A stretch of DNA of 64,000 bases from the NCBI RefSeq assembly GCF_900162815.1, contig NZ_FUGD01000065.1:1-64000 (forward strand), given 5' to 3'. Under the pieces are notes generated by a model. That model was not told the origin of the DNA. It did not search any database and worked only from the letters and a program-made list of their open reading frames with translations. The position numbers and the translations under genes are program-made. Positions 1 through 9,410 of this stretch are shown here, piece by piece. Within the stretch, counting starts at the first letter, position 1, and every line of letters starts with the position of its first letter. This DNA comes from Psychrobacter pasteurii (GTDB lineage: Bacteria; Pseudomonadota; Gammaproteobacteria; Pseudomonadales; Moraxellaceae).

Positions 1-154
1 GGTTAGGTTTTGCGATAATATATTTATGAGCTGATTAAGGTTTGGCATAGTGTGGTTCGTAAGAAAAATTACTATTATGCCTTGTCCTTAGTCAGCTTTC
101 TTGTTTTTTGTCGTGTACAGAGAAAACAGATATAAAATTTAATCGCTTTTGGCT
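1..154. other. Left-edge non-coding stretch
   Basis: AT-rich sequence downstream of the minus-strand ABC transporter operon. I see no credible reading frame, strong hairpin with a T-run, or RNA gene. It may hold the 3' end of the operon transcript. Confidence 0.4.
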
Positions 155-898
155 CTAAGAGATAATGCGCTGTAAGAAAGCTTGAGTACGTGGGTGCTCG
201 GATTGCTCAAACAGCTGCTCTGGTGGCCCTACTTCTACCACATGCCCATCTTCCATCAGCATGACCACATCAGCGACATTACGAGCAAAGTTAATTTCAT
301 GAGTGACCACCACCATGGTCCAGCCCTCTGAAGCCAGCTGTTGCATGGTCTTTAATACCTCTTGAACCAGTTCTGGATCAAGTGCTGAGGTTGGCTCATC
401 AAAAAGCAGTAAGTCGGGCTCAATGGCAAGCGCGCGAGCAATACCTACTCGCTGCTGTTGACCGCCTGATAGCTGAAAAGGATATAAATCCACTTTATCA
501 GACAAACCCACCTTATCTAGAAGCTGTAAGGCCTTTGCGCGAGCATCGGCTTTATTTTTACCTTGAGCAATGACCGGCCCTAGCATTAAGTTTTCTACTG
601 CAGTTTTGTGCGGAAACAGGTTGTAGGACTGAAAGACCATGCCTGATTTTTGTTGTAACTTACGCATCAAGGCTTTAGAGGGTTTAGCACCAAAGTCTAC
701 CTTCAAGCTGCCATCATCAAACTCAATAACGCCCTGCTCAGGAACTTCAAGCGCATTAAGACAGCGTAAAAAAGTGGTTTTCCCTGATCCTGACGGGCCA
801 AGTATCACCACCACACTGCCTTTTTTGATATCCAAATCAATGCCTTTTAGCACTTCATTGTCACCAAAGGCTTTATGGATGTTGGTTATTTTTATCAT
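155..898 (-). CDS. Polar amino acid (probably cystine) ABC transporter ATP-binding protein
   Basis: A 247-residue ATPase that powers uptake of a polar amino acid through the permease encoded just upstream. Visible motifs are Walker A GPSGSGKT near residues 34-41, the ABC signature LSGGQQQR near residue 145, and Walker B LLLFDEP followed by the D-loop SALD. The length and the HisP/GlnQ-like ending match the PAAT family. It is the last gene of a three-gene minus-strand operon with its permease and a binding lipoprotein. The start is preceded by AGGATAT on the coding strand. Substrate identity comes only from similarity of the whole set to TcyABC/FliY-YecSC cystine systems, so other amino acids remain possible. 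Confidence 0.9.
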   Translation of the reverse strand: MIKITNIHKAFGDNEVLKGIDLDIKKGSVVVILGPSGSGKTTFLRCLNALEVPEQGVIEFDDGSLKVDFGAKPSKALMRKLQQKSGMVFQSYNLFPHKTAVENLMLGPVIAQGKNKADARAKALQLLDKVGLSDKVDLYPFQLSGGQQQRVGIARALAIEPDLLLFDEPTSALDPELVQEVLKTMQQLASEGWTMVVVTHEINFARNVADVVMLMEDGHVVEVGPPEQLFEQSEHPRTQAFLQRIIS

Positions 899-981
899 TG
901 AGATATCCTGTATCTTGCGAGTGCGTGCAAACGTTATGCTTTAGTGTGCTTATGCTAGTGTATGAACGAATTTACTGCCCA

Positions 982-1719
982 CTATTTGGCAACATAACGA
1001 TCCAATCGAGTTTCTAATCGGCCTTGCAGCGTACTTAATGCCAGACAAATCACCCAATAAATAATGGCTGCTTCTGTGTATACCAGCATAAACTCATAGT
1101 TACGGGCAGTGATAATCTGGGCCTGCTTAAACATCTCAGTCACTAAGATTAAAGACGCTAAAGAGGTGTCTTTAACCAGACTAATAAAGGTGTTCGATAA
1201 AGGAGGAACAGATACCCGTAGCGCTTGAGGCAATACCACATGACGAAACGTCTGCAAATAACTTAAGCCGACTGTAGAGCCTGCCTCCCACTGTCCTTTA
1301 GGAATAGATAAAATAGCAGCACGTACTGTTTCAGAAGCATAAGCACCGATGTTTAATGAAAAAGCAATGATTGCGGCTGGAAACGGTTCAAGCTTAACGC
1401 CGATACTGGGCAGGCCATAGAAAATAATGAACAGCTGCACCAGCATGGGAGTGCCCCGAATGGCCGAGACATAAGCGCGCGCTAAACGATAAGCAATCTT
1501 ATGCCACAACGCATTACGAGGAACCACTCGAATCAGCGCCACAACCAAGGCAATACACATGCCTAAAATAAATGAGGCAATGGCAAGAGGTATCGAATAG
1601 TAGATAGCCCCTTTAAGCATCGGCCAAAAGGATTGAATGACAATCTCTGCCCGCTCTGGTGACATAAATGGCAGCAGAGCAAGCAGACTTTTTATTGCTT
1701 CAAGTAATGAAGAAATCAT
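982..1719 (-). CDS. Polar amino acid (probably cystine) ABC transporter permease
   Basis: A 245-residue inner-membrane permease of the HisM/GlnP type. An early hydrophobic segment near residues 40-65 is followed by several more. The EAA-like loop reads [30 protein letters not shown], in pieces around residues 140-170, and would contact the ATPase. The product resembles TcyB/YecS. The ATG overlaps the stop of the binding-protein gene by four bases (ATGA), which indicates translational coupling. An 83-base gap separates it from the ATPase gene. The same amino-acid or cystine specificity is inferred for the whole transporter. Confidence 0.9.
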   Translation of the reverse strand: MISSLLEAIKSLLALLPFMSPERAEIVIQSFWPMLKGAIYYSIPLAIASFILGMCIALVVALIRVVPRNALWHKIAYRLARAYVSAIRGTPMLVQLFIIFYGLPSIGVKLEPFPAAIIAFSLNIGAYASETVRAAILSIPKGQWEAGSTVGLSYLQTFRHVVLPQALRVSVPPLSNTFISLVKDTSLASLILVTEMFKQAQIITARNYEFMLVYTEAAIIYWVICLALSTLQGRLETRLDRYVAK

Positions 1720-2549
1720 CTTTTGGTAATGTCCGCACCAAAGAATTGCTGGCTTAGCTCAGATAAAGTGCCATCTTCATGTAACTCTTTCATGGCCGCA
1801 TCAACTTTTGCTAGTACTTCATCGTTGCCTTTTAGCATAACGATACCCGCACCCGTTTTTTCTTCAGCAGGGGCAACCAGCTTCACTTCTAGATCACTGT
1901 TTGGGAATTTATTTAGGTAATCAAGAATGGCTAAGTGATCATTCAACGTCACATCAGCGCGACCTTGTTTAACCAGCTCAATGGCTTGTGCCATACCATC
2001 AACAGGAACCACTTCTGCTTCGTATTTCTGGGCAAGCTCACCATAGTTACTGCTTAATGATTGGGCAGACTTAAGACCCTTTAAAGATTCCCAAGAGTTA
2101 TAGCGGCTATCAGATTTTGGCGCAAGAATGGCCGCGCCAGACCAGTTGTAAGGCTCAGCGATGTCATATTTAGCTTGGCGCTCTGGTGTGGTTAGGGCCA
2201 CTTGGTTTGCCACCATATCAAAGCGTTTGGCATCAAGGCCGGCTAGCATGGCATCCCACTGAGTCTCTTTAAACTCAACCTTTACGCCTAGTTTATCAGC
2301 AACAGCGCGAGTCACTTCTACATCATAGCCCGTTAGGTTGTCTTGCTCATCGTGGTAAGTGTATGGAGGATATGTGCCTTCAGTGCCTACGTTAATTGTA
2401 CCGCCATTGTTGATGCGGTTTAGTAGGTCTGATTCAGTTGCAGAAGTATCCGTAGCTTCCGTCTTATCTGAAGGCGATTGACCACAGGCAGCAACCAATA
2501 CGGCTGTTGCAGCAACTGTTGTTATATTTCTAAAAGTGCGAAAGCTCAT
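1716..2549 (-). CDS. Extracellular solute-binding lipoprotein, cystine/polar amino acid type
   Basis: A 277-residue binding protein that captures the amino acid and delivers it to the permease. The N-terminus carries a lipoprotein signal with lipobox LVAAC near residue 22, so it is probably membrane-anchored. The family 3 binding-protein signature is visible from [11 protein letters not shown] through [17 protein letters not shown]. The stretch [18 protein letters not shown] is typical of FliY/TcyA cystine binders. It is the first gene of the operon, with AGAGGAAATACC before the ATG. It overlaps the permease gene by four bases. Cystine as substrate is an inference from the family flavour. Confidence 0.9.
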   Translation of the reverse strand: MSFRTFRNITTVAATAVLVAACGQSPSDKTEATDTSATESDLLNRINNGGTINVGTEGTYPPYTYHDEQDNLTGYDVEVTRAVADKLGVKVEFKETQWDAMLAGLDAKRFDMVANQVALTTPERQAKYDIAEPYNWSGAAILAPKSDSRYNSWESLKGLKSAQSLSSNYGELAQKYEAEVVPVDGMAQAIELVKQGRADVTLNDHLAILDYLNKFPNSDLEVKLVAPAEEKTGAGIVMLKGNDEVLAKVDAAMKELHEDGTLSELSQQFFGADITKR

Positions 2550-2920
2550 GGTATTTCCTCTAATTTAAAATAAAAGATAGTTATATGGTTTTTTATATCC
2601 ATAGCTGGCTGAGAGTCCTTGATGGGACTTCCCTGTCCTGATTCAAGTAAATTTATCATTCCAAAATAGCATTAATATATCTCGTTTTGGCATGGCTAGT
2701 ATCTAACTCCCTTGAAATCTACTCTACATTCTACCAAGATAAAGGGCTGTCAGGTCAAACATGAACATAAAAAGTACCTTTATAACCAATACTTTTAGCA
2801 GATGGCCAAAAAAAGACAAGTGTTTACTAAAAATTATTATTATAATAGCAAGCATTTGGTTATAATTGCTTAATATTTGTATAGATAAATTCATAAAATA
2901 AAAGAAGGTGTATAACACTA
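2550..2920. other. Divergent regulatory region between the cystine-type operon and sdaA
   Basis: 371 AT-rich bases separating divergent genes, so promoters for both should lie here. A compact GC-richer patch at 2604-2645 holds two mutually exclusive short stems: AGTCC 2614-2618 with GGACT 2625-2629, and GGAC 2625-2628 with GTCC 2635-2638. A TATAAT-like hexamer lies near 2863, ahead of sdaA. No gene is supported. Confidence 0.4.
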
Positions 2921-4393
2921 ATGATTAGCTTATTTGATATGTTCAAGATTGGCATTGGTCCCTCAAGCTCACACACTATGGGGCCTATGGTCGCCGCTGG
3001 CAAGTTTATAGATGAACTGCTGCAGCAATACGACCTGTCTGATATTGAGCGTATTCAAGTTGACTTGTATGGCTCGCTCGCCTCGACAGGTAAGGGACAT
3101 GCTACCGATACCGCTTGTATCTTAGGTCTCTTAGGTTTTAAAGCCGATAAAATTGATACCAATAAAGTCGACGAGTATCTAGCACCTGTACTAAACGAGC
3201 AACTATTAAATTTCGCTGGCAAGCAGGTTATCTCTTTTAATTATGATACCGACATCGTGTGGCACCCTCAAACTACATTGCCTCATCACCCTAATGGATT
3301 AAGCTTCACCGCTTATATTGAAGGTGAGATTGCTCTGGAAAAAAATTATTACTCAATTGGCGGCGGTTTTGTGGCAACTGAGGATGAGTACAGCTCAGAA
3401 GACACACAGAGCAGCAGTGAGGCAGATAGTGTCGCCATCACCAGCGATAGTAATGTGCCCTACCCGTTTCAAAACGGTAACGAGCTATTGGCTCAATGCA
3501 AAAAGCATAACCTTAGCATCAGTGACGTTATGATGGCCAACGAGCTATCCCTTCGTGATGAGGCGACAATTTATCAATACCTAGACGAAGTCTGGGAGGT
3601 TATGCAGCAGTGTGTTAAAAACGGCTGTAAAGGTGAAGGTATTTTACCTGGTGGATTAAAAGTAAAACGCCGAGCCAAAGACATGTATCGTCAGCTATTA
3701 GACGAGCTTGAGAGCCCAAAAAAGAGTGCCGATAAGCTAATGGCCATGGACTGGGTAGATTTATTTGCTCTAGCGGTGAATGAAGAAAATGCCAATGGCG
3801 GGCGTGTGGTCACTGCCCCAACCAATGGAGCGGCGGGTATTATTCCAGCTGTACTGCATTACTACCGTGATTTTCTGCCGCACTATAAGCAGCAAGGGGT
3901 TCGCGAGTTCCTACTAACAGCAGCTGCTATTGGCACTATTATCAAACAAAATGCCTCTATCTCAGGCGCTGAAGTGGGCTGCCAAGGCGAAGTTGGCTCA
4001 GCCTGTGCCATGGCGGCAGCGGGTCTGGCGCATGTCATGGGCCTGACCCCTTCTCAGTGTACCAATGCCGCTGAAATCGGTATTGAGCATAACTTAGGAC
4101 TCACTTGTGACCCTATTGGCGGGCTGGTACAAGTGCCTTGTATTGAGCGTAACGCTATGGGGGCCGTTAAGGCCATTAACGCGGCTCGTTTGGCCAGTCG
4201 CGGTGATGGTGAGCACCATGTGCCCCTTGATAAAGCCATTGCTACCATGAAGGCCACAGGCGCGGATATGATGGATAAGTATAAAGAGACGGCCATGGGC
4301 GGGCTTGCAGTGCATGCTTATAACCCTGAGCAGCATGCGGATGGCAGCCGCATTGATGTGGTTGAGATCGGTGTCGGTTATCCGCAGTGCTAA
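2921..4393 (+). CDS. sdaA: L-serine dehydratase (L-serine ammonia-lyase), iron-sulfur type
   Basis: Converts L-serine to pyruvate and ammonia with a [4Fe-4S] cluster. At 490 residues it is the fused single-chain form, with the beta domain (opening with [12 protein letters not shown]) before the alpha domain. Likely cluster cysteines lie in [16 protein letters not shown] and in [15 protein letters not shown]. An acidic, serine-rich insert at about residues 150-185 is low complexity and probably a surface loop. The start follows AAGAAGGTG. The gene stands alone on the plus strand, and a terminator follows directly. Its neighbour is an amino-acid importer, so the locus fits serine or cystine catabolism, though joint regulation is not shown. 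Confidence 0.95.
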   Translation: MISLFDMFKIGIGPSSSHTMGPMVAAGKFIDELLQQYDLSDIERIQVDLYGSLASTGKGHATDTACILGLLGFKADKIDTNKVDEYLAPVLNEQLLNFAGKQVISFNYDTDIVWHPQTTLPHHPNGLSFTAYIEGEIALEKNYYSIGGGFVATEDEYSSEDTQSSSEADSVAITSDSNVPYPFQNGNELLAQCKKHNLSISDVMMANELSLRDEATIYQYLDEVWEVMQQCVKNGCKGEGILPGGLKVKRRAKDMYRQLLDELESPKKSADKLMAMDWVDLFALAVNEENANGGRVVTAPTNGAAGIIPAVLHYYRDFLPHYKQQGVREFLLTAAAIGTIIKQNASISGAEVGCQGEVGSACAMAAAGLAHVMGLTPSQCTNAAEIGIEHNLGLTCDPIGGLVQVPCIERNAMGAVKAINAARLASRGDGEHHVPLDKAIATMKATGADMMDKYKETAMGGLAVHAYNPEQHADGSRIDVVEIGVGYPQC

Positions 4394-4420
4394 TATTAAA
4401 CCCCTAAACAATATAACCAT

Positions 4421-4457
4421 AAAAAAAGACCCGTCTTATATCAGATTGGTCTTTTTT
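4421..4457. terminator. Bidirectional rho-independent terminator between sdaA and frnE
   Basis: A run of seven A, then GACC (4428-4431), a short spacer, GGTC (4448-4451) and a T-run. It sits between convergent genes and can end both transcripts. Confidence 0.75.
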
Positions 4458-4486
4458 ATTGGCTAATGATGAGTCGCTAGCTTAAG

Positions 4487-5146
4487 CTACTGGCCATTCA
4501 TTTCGTTATGAATTTGTCTTAATGTGTTCTCAAAATCTTGTTGCGACATAGCCCCAGGTATCGCATATTTATCATTGATCACAAAGTAAGGCACACCACG
4601 AACGCCTAGACTTGAGGCCTCTTGTTGATCGGCTATTACCTCTGCTTTAAATTCTTCACCCTCCAGCAAAGCCGCCACATCAATATCCAATCCCACCTTA
4701 TTAGCAATTGAAATCAGCACCTCACGGCTTGCTAACTCCTTTTGTTCAATAAAATAGGCTTTATAGATCGCTTTTTTGAGCGAATCAGCAAGTTCAGGTG
4801 CATTTTGTTGCACATACTTGGTCAAGCGATGGGCATCTGTAGTATTGGTAAACAAGGTATCAGCATAATCAAAGCCTATGCCTTCCTCTGCTGCCAATTG
4901 CGATATTTTTTGGACTTGTTCCCCAGCTTGCTCATAACTGATGCCGTATTTTTTGGCAAAGCGCTCTTGAGTGGGACCTGCAGAAGTTAGCGGTGCATTG
5001 GGATCTAGCTGAAAGGCCTTTAATTCAATCTCGATTTTATCAGGCAACTCACCTCGTGACTGCAGCTGAGCAATGGCTTTGTCTAATCTAACCTCGCCGA
5101 TATAGCAATAAGGGCAAGCATAGTCAGACCAATAAGTGATTTTCAT
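4487..5146 (-). CDS. DsbA-family thiol oxidoreductase, FrnE-like
   Basis: A 219-residue protein of the DsbA/FrnE branch of the thioredoxin fold. The redox motif CPYC is at residues 11-14 (SDYACPYCYIGE). The cis-proline loop appears as GVRGVPYFVINDKYAIPGA near residues 180-198. There is no signal peptide, so it should act in the cytoplasm, unlike periplasmic DsbA. Related proteins are annotated as polyketide-associated isomerases or oxidative-stress disulfide isomerases. The exact substrate is unknown. The start follows AAGAGAGAAA. It is convergent with sdaA, with a shared terminator between them. Confidence 0.85.
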   Translation of the reverse strand: MKITYWSDYACPYCYIGEVRLDKAIAQLQSRGELPDKIEIELKAFQLDPNAPLTSAGPTQERFAKKYGISYEQAGEQVQKISQLAAEEGIGFDYADTLFTNTTDAHRLTKYVQQNAPELADSLKKAIYKAYFIEQKELASREVLISIANKVGLDIDVAALLEGEEFKAEVIADQQEASSLGVRGVPYFVINDKYAIPGAMSQQDFENTLRQIHNEMNGQ

Positions 5147-5250
5147 AGTTTCTCTCTTTATTTCTCTCTTTGTTTTTCTCTTTACTCTTTCAACACTCTA
5201 TAGACTATCAAATTAGTCACAGACTCGCTTTATTATTAAATCTTACACAT

Positions 5251-5287
5251 AAAAAAAGACCAACCCCGAATGGGACTGGTCTTTTTT
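5251..5287 (-). terminator. Rho-independent terminator of the DEAD-box helicase gene
   Basis: An A-run, then GACCA with inner CCC, loop GAAT, inner GGG, TGGTC and a T-run (5251-5287). On the minus strand it lies just past the helicase stop. It reads in both orientations, but the minus-strand gene is the only one ending here. Confidence 0.8.
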
Positions 5288-5316
5288 GTCTGTTAATGAG
5301 CTACGAGAGCCATTAA

Positions 5317-6834
5317 CTAGCCATTGTTGCTACGACGGGCTGGGCGTGCTGGACGGCCTTCACCTGAACGAGCTGGGCCACTACGACGTTGTCCTGCTGG
5401 CTTAGCTGCTGCTGCGCCTGGCTTACCACCGCCGCCGAAACGACGACCTGAAGGCTTACCGCTTGGACGACCTGCGCCGTGACCACGTTTTTCGCCACTG
5501 GCATTGTCGTTAGACTTGCCACGGTAGCCACCGCCACCATTACCACCACGACGGTTACCAGCACCTGGTCCACCACGGCGATTGCCGCCACGACCACGTT
5601 TAGCGCCAGTACCTACCGCTAGGTCTTTGGTGTTTTTCTTAGGTTCCATGCCTTCAACTTCTTCAACTGACATAGTACGCTTCAAGTAACGATTGATGGC
5701 GTCAAGTTGTGGACGGTCATCAATGCTACAAATGTTGATAGCAATACCAGTACGGCCGGCACGACCACTACGACCGATGCGATGCACGTAATCTTCAGTT
5801 TGACGAGGAAGATCATAGTTAAATACGTGAGTGATACCACTTACGTCAATACCACGAGCTGCTACGTCTGTCGCTACTAAAATGGTAATTTTGCCGGCTT
5901 TCACATCATTGATGATGCGAGTACGCTTGGCTTGTGGTAAGTCACCATGTAAGAAGCTGGCTTTATGGCCTTGCTCTTTAAGACTCTTAGCTAAAGTCTC
6001 ACAGCTACGCTTAGTAGCAGCGAATATGATCGCTTGGTTCACATCTTTTTGAGTTAGCAAGTTGTCTAAAAGACGGTTTTTGTGATTGAAGTCATCAGCA
6101 TAATATACTGACTCATCAATGTGCTTGGTTTCTGCTTTAATCGCAATGCGCTCAGGGTTGTTGGTGAATCTGGCAGCAATCTTACCAACTGGGCCATCCC
6201 AAGTTGCAGAACACATAATGGTTTGACGGGTCTTAGGAGCCGCTTGCATTACTTTTTCGATATCTTCAGCAAAACCCATATCTAACATGCGGTCTGCTTC
6301 ATCAAGAATTAGAATGTCTAATTCAGATAAGTCAATGCGACCTGAGTTCATGTGATCAATAAAGCGACCTGGCGTTGCGATAATGATTTGAACGCCTTTG
6401 TTAAGGGCACGAATCTGGCCACCGTAAGGGGCGCCGCCCACTAAAGGTACGCTGAAGATATTGCGAGTTTTTGAGCTATATTGACGAACGCTATCACTTA
6501 CTTGGTTAGCAAGTTCACGTGTTGGTGTCAAAATTACCGTATGAATGGTTTTGTTGGTTGCTTTATCACGAATGATTTTATCAAGCATTGGCAATACGAA
6601 TGCAGCAGTTTTACCACTACCTGTTTGCGCAGACAACAATAAGTCACGACCGGCTAATGCTGGCGGGATAGATTGAGCTTGAATAGGGGTTGGTTGATCG
6701 TAACCGGCTGCTGATAGAGCAGATAGAAGTTCAGGAGAAAGGTCTAAGTCTACAAAGCTAATGCCGTCTTCAGAAGGGGTTACGCCTTCAATTTCGTCAG
6801 CTGCGTTGTTTAGGATGGTGTCTAAGTTTGACAT
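5317..6834 (-). CDS. DEAD-box ATP-dependent RNA helicase with RGG-rich tail
   Basis: A 505-residue RNA helicase that unwinds structured RNA using ATP, probably in ribosome assembly or RNA decay. The order is a Q-motif region (GYDQPTPIQAQSIP near residue 45), motif I AQTGSGKT near 70, DEAD near 180, SAT near 211, and motif VI HRIGRSGRAGRTG near 355. The last 100 residues are rich in Gly, Arg, Asn and Lys with RGG-like units, a typical non-specific RNA-binding tail. The general layout matches RhlE/CsdA-like helicases, but I cannot name the subtype safely. The gene has its own terminator and a long upstream leader with a perfect inverted repeat. Confidence 0.92.
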   Translation of the reverse strand: MSNLDTILNNAADEIEGVTPSEDGISFVDLDLSPELLSALSAAGYDQPTPIQAQSIPPALAGRDLLLSAQTGSGKTAAFVLPMLDKIIRDKATNKTIHTVILTPTRELANQVSDSVRQYSSKTRNIFSVPLVGGAPYGGQIRALNKGVQIIIATPGRFIDHMNSGRIDLSELDILILDEADRMLDMGFAEDIEKVMQAAPKTRQTIMCSATWDGPVGKIAARFTNNPERIAIKAETKHIDESVYYADDFNHKNRLLDNLLTQKDVNQAIIFAATKRSCETLAKSLKEQGHKASFLHGDLPQAKRTRIINDVKAGKITILVATDVAARGIDVSGITHVFNYDLPRQTEDYVHRIGRSGRAGRTGIAINICSIDDRPQLDAINRYLKRTMSVEEVEGMEPKKNTKDLAVGTGAKRGRGGNRRGGPGAGNRRGGNGGGGYRGKSNDNASGEKRGHGAGRPSGKPSGRRFGGGGKPGAAAAKPAGQRRSGPARSGEGRPARPARRSNNG

Positions 6835-7226
6835 AAATGTGTGTCCATTAAGTTACTGCCACTATCAATTCGGCCAATGCTGAAGGCCAGTAGTGATCAG
6901 TTAAAGTTTTTTAGGTACAACACAGATAAGCGTAAATTAAGAAGTACATCCTATGTACAAGTTAGATACGTATTTTGATGGTTGTTACCGGTGAATCGTT
7001 AGCGTCAATAGCTTCTAATATCAATAAGTTATTAGAGAGGTTATTGGAAAGGCTAACAGCAAAATCATCGGCAACAATTATAAAAGGTGTCTTCTCCAGA
7101 CGACAATTGCGGGCGATGTTATCAATCAGCAAGCGCGTAGTATAACACAATGATTTTAAATAGGTAGGTTATTTCAAAATTAATTAAAACAACCTACCTG
7201 TTTTATCCGCTATTTACCAATTAAGC
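6835..7226. other. Intergenic region upstream of the helicase gene
   Basis: 392 bases between two minus-strand genes. It must hold the helicase promoter and the 3' end of the yghU transcript. The main visible structure is the inverted repeat at 6944-6958. A 62-codon frame on the minus strand (6962-7150) begins with TTG, has no convincing ribosome site and looks like chance. Confidence 0.4.
6944..6958. promoter_or_regulatory. Perfect inverted repeat GTACAT-CCT-ATGTAC upstream of the helicase gene
   Basis: Six-base arms with a three-base centre about 110 bases upstream of the helicase ATG. On the coding strand a TTGTAC, a possible -35, overlaps one arm. The symmetry suggests a dimeric regulator site, but the regulator is unknown. 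Confidence 0.35.
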
Positions 7227-8078
7227 TTAGTTAATTGGCTTTAGCTCTAACTCTACAGCTCTTTTCACAGCAGGTCTTGCAGCGATTTGCTTCGCCCAGC
7301 GCTGTACGTTGGTATAACTTGAAGCATCTAAGAACTCTGCCCCATTTTCATACAACTGATCCAATACCACCTGTCCGTACCACGCCCAAATAATCATATC
7401 AGCAATAGTGTAGCGCTCTTCCCCATCACCAATCATATACTCTGAATTGGCCAAATGCTTGTCTAACACATCCAGCTGGCGCTTGGTTTCCATAGTAAAT
7501 CGATCAATAGGATATTGCATTGGGTACGGCGCATAGCTAAAGAAGTGGCCAAACCCGCCGCCAACATAAGGAGCACTACCCATCTGCCACATGGTCCAGC
7601 TTAAACAAGCCGCTCGCTTGTGTGCATTGTCTGTGGCCAGAGGGATAAATTTCTCAAACTTCTCAGCCAAGTACATCATGATCGCCCCTGATTCAAAGAT
7701 ATGGACAGGACCTTCTTCATTTGAGTAATCCACTAAGGCGGGAATCTTAGAGTTGGGGTTAATGGTCACAAATTCTGAGCCAAACTGATCGCCTTCCATA
7801 ATATCAATCTTGAAAGCGTCATACTTCGCACCTTCCACTCCCAATTCGGCCAACTCTTCTAGCAGCATATTGATTTTCACGCCATTAGGGGTGTTTAGCG
7901 AGTACAGCTGTAGTGGGTTTTCACCTTTAGGTAGCTTTTGTTTATGACGAGCGCCAGCGGTAGGCTTGTTAGTATTGGCAAACTTTCCTCCATTGCCTTC
8001 TACTGGCTTCCAAACTTTTGGTGGGGTGTAGTCATTGTTGTTAGTTGTAGTGTCTTTATTCATAGCATCTTGTGTCAT
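7227..8078 (-). CDS. yghU: Glutathione S-transferase family disulfide-bond oxidoreductase YghU
   Basis: A 283-residue glutathione-dependent disulfide-bond reductase of the Nu-class GST family. It matches remembered E. coli YghU along its length: an N-terminal extension with PPKVWKP and KFANTNKPTAG, then PLQLYSLNTPNGVKINMLLEEL, NPNSKIPALVD and FESGAIMMYLAEKF in the thioredoxin-like domain, and GGGFGHFFSYAP with RFTMETKRQLDVLDK in the helical domain. YghU enzymes bind two glutathiones and lack the usual catalytic Tyr/Ser. It is a single-gene unit, cytoplasmic, probably active in thiol stress. The start was kept at the first ATG. Confidence 0.92.
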   Translation of the reverse strand: MTQDAMNKDTTTNNNDYTPPKVWKPVEGNGGKFANTNKPTAGARHKQKLPKGENPLQLYSLNTPNGVKINMLLEELAELGVEGAKYDAFKIDIMEGDQFGSEFVTINPNSKIPALVDYSNEEGPVHIFESGAIMMYLAEKFEKFIPLATDNAHKRAACLSWTMWQMGSAPYVGGGFGHFFSYAPYPMQYPIDRFTMETKRQLDVLDKHLANSEYMIGDGEERYTIADMIIWAWYGQVVLDQLYENGAEFLDASSYTNVQRWAKQIAARPAVKRAVELELKPIN

Positions 8079-8434
8079 AGTAAATCCATTGGTTTAGTTA
8101 TTGATTAAGTTGTCTTTATTGTTAGTGGCACTTAGTTAGTGCAATGATTAGAAAAAGTATTTTTTGCGACAATGGCTGTCATTATATAGCCTTTCTTCAG
8201 TCAGTTGAGTATGAGTCTATTTACAAATGGGTGTGAATGAGTAAAGAGTCATAAAACCTGCTGTTTATCTTTATCGTCTATCTTTACTGTCTATAGTTAG
8301 TCGCATCAGGTCATGAGTGGTCGTAGATTCTCAGCAGTAGAGTTGCTATGCTCAAAAGCTGTCAATTAATAAAAAATCAAATAAAGACAGTACACCTAAA
8401 GCAAGTACAACATTTGGATTAAGGATAATCTTTT
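8079..8434. other. Divergent intergenic region yghU / alpha-beta hydrolase
   Basis: 356 AT-rich bases between divergent genes, expected to hold both promoters. I see no gene, no strong hairpin and no clear repeat apart from loose GTTAGT and CTATC-like echoes. Confidence 0.35.
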
Positions 8435-9265
8435 ATGCACAGCTTTAATTTTAAAACTAAAAAACAGTCCTATCCTGTCAAAGTCCGTATCAACGAACCT
8501 AGCGACAGTCAAAATAATAACTTAAATATCACCTTGGTGCTAATGACTGCCATTGGTGTGCCTCTCAGAAAGTATCGTACGTTCATAGACGCACTGACGC
8601 AAAAGGGCTTCACTGTGGTAAGCGCAGACTATCCTTGCTGTGGTGAAAACCGACCGCATATCAAAAGAGGTGTCGACTATGGCTATCGCGACTTGGTGGT
8701 TAGTTTCATACCTAAGTTGATTGACGTAGCAAAACAGACCACACCTGATAACCAAATTATATTGTTCGGACACAGCCTAGGTGCTCATATCGCCAGTCTA
8801 TATTGTGCCACAACCGACTTTGCGATGGTCGGCGTGGCTACTGGCAATATCCATTATAAAAACTGGAAAGGCTTCGGAAAAATTAAGATATTAGCTGCCA
8901 TTGTGACATTCGAGCTACTTATTCGGGTTTATGGCTATTTACCAGGTTATAAGGTTGGGTTTGGTCATAGGGAGGCTAAGACCTTGATGAAAGATTGGCT
9001 GCACACTGCCAAAACGGGGCGTTATGACTTTATGAGAAAGTCGTTAAATACCGGTCTTGGACGCGGCTTGTTTATCAACATTGTGGGTGATGACTTTGCA
9101 CCATATAAATCTACCAAACGGCTGTCTAAGTTATGTGCTGACTCACAGCTAAATAAAGTGAAGATTGACCCCTCACTTAAGGGTAACCCACACAGCGCTT
9201 GGCTAAAGTCGCCTAATGAGATCATTGATGAGGTATATAAAAATCTAGATTTTTTTGTAGATTAG
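8435..9265 (+). CDS. Alpha/beta hydrolase family protein
   Basis: A 276-residue alpha/beta hydrolase. The nucleophile elbow GHSLGAH lies near residues 112-118, with Ser as the probable nucleophile. An N-terminal strand region includes the likely oxyanion area (LVLMTAIGVPLRKY). A late histidine in GNPHSAW near residue 255 is the likely catalytic His. The segment CCGENRPHIKRGVDYGYRD resembles the lipase-like YheT/serine aminopeptidase group. There is no signal peptide, so it should be cytoplasmic. Substrate is unknown. The start follows AAGGATAATC, and a terminator follows the gene. Confidence 0.8.
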   Translation: MHSFNFKTKKQSYPVKVRINEPSDSQNNNLNITLVLMTAIGVPLRKYRTFIDALTQKGFTVVSADYPCCGENRPHIKRGVDYGYRDLVVSFIPKLIDVAKQTTPDNQIILFGHSLGAHIASLYCATTDFAMVGVATGNIHYKNWKGFGKIKILAAIVTFELLIRVYGYLPGYKVGFGHREAKTLMKDWLHTAKTGRYDFMRKSLNTGLGRGLFINIVGDDFAPYKSTKRLSKLCADSQLNKVKIDPSLKGNPHSAWLKSPNEIIDEVYKNLDFFVD

Positions 9266-9315
9266 GATTAAAAAATCAGGATTTTAGGTGGCTAACATTA
9301 ACACTAAAAAGTTTA

Positions 9316-9354
9316 AGCCGTCTTCATGATATTATAGACGGCTATTTTTTTAGT
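9316..9354 (+). terminator. Rho-independent terminator after the alpha/beta hydrolase gene
   Basis: AGCCGTCT, a 12-base loop and AGACGGCT, followed by a T-rich run. Confidence 0.75.
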
Positions 9355-9410
9355 TCATTGAATAAAATTATTCATACTCCCTCTTCAAACCTAAATCTTT
9401 AGGTCCTTAT

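Noticed and set aside
2600-2655. TPP-riboswitch-like string on the plus strand (CTGAGAG, a hairpin, CCCT, CCTGAT)
   Set aside because: The GGGG/AGGG closing stem and the conserved P4/P5 core are missing, and no thiamine gene is downstream.
5313-5597. Valine/alanine-rich minus-strand frame inside the helicase tail
   Set aside because: It overlaps the RGG-coding region in another frame; its composition is a by-product of the Gly/Arg codons.
6962-7150. 62-codon minus-strand frame upstream of the helicase gene
   Set aside because: It begins with TTG, has no convincing ribosome site, and shows no recognisable domain or signal.
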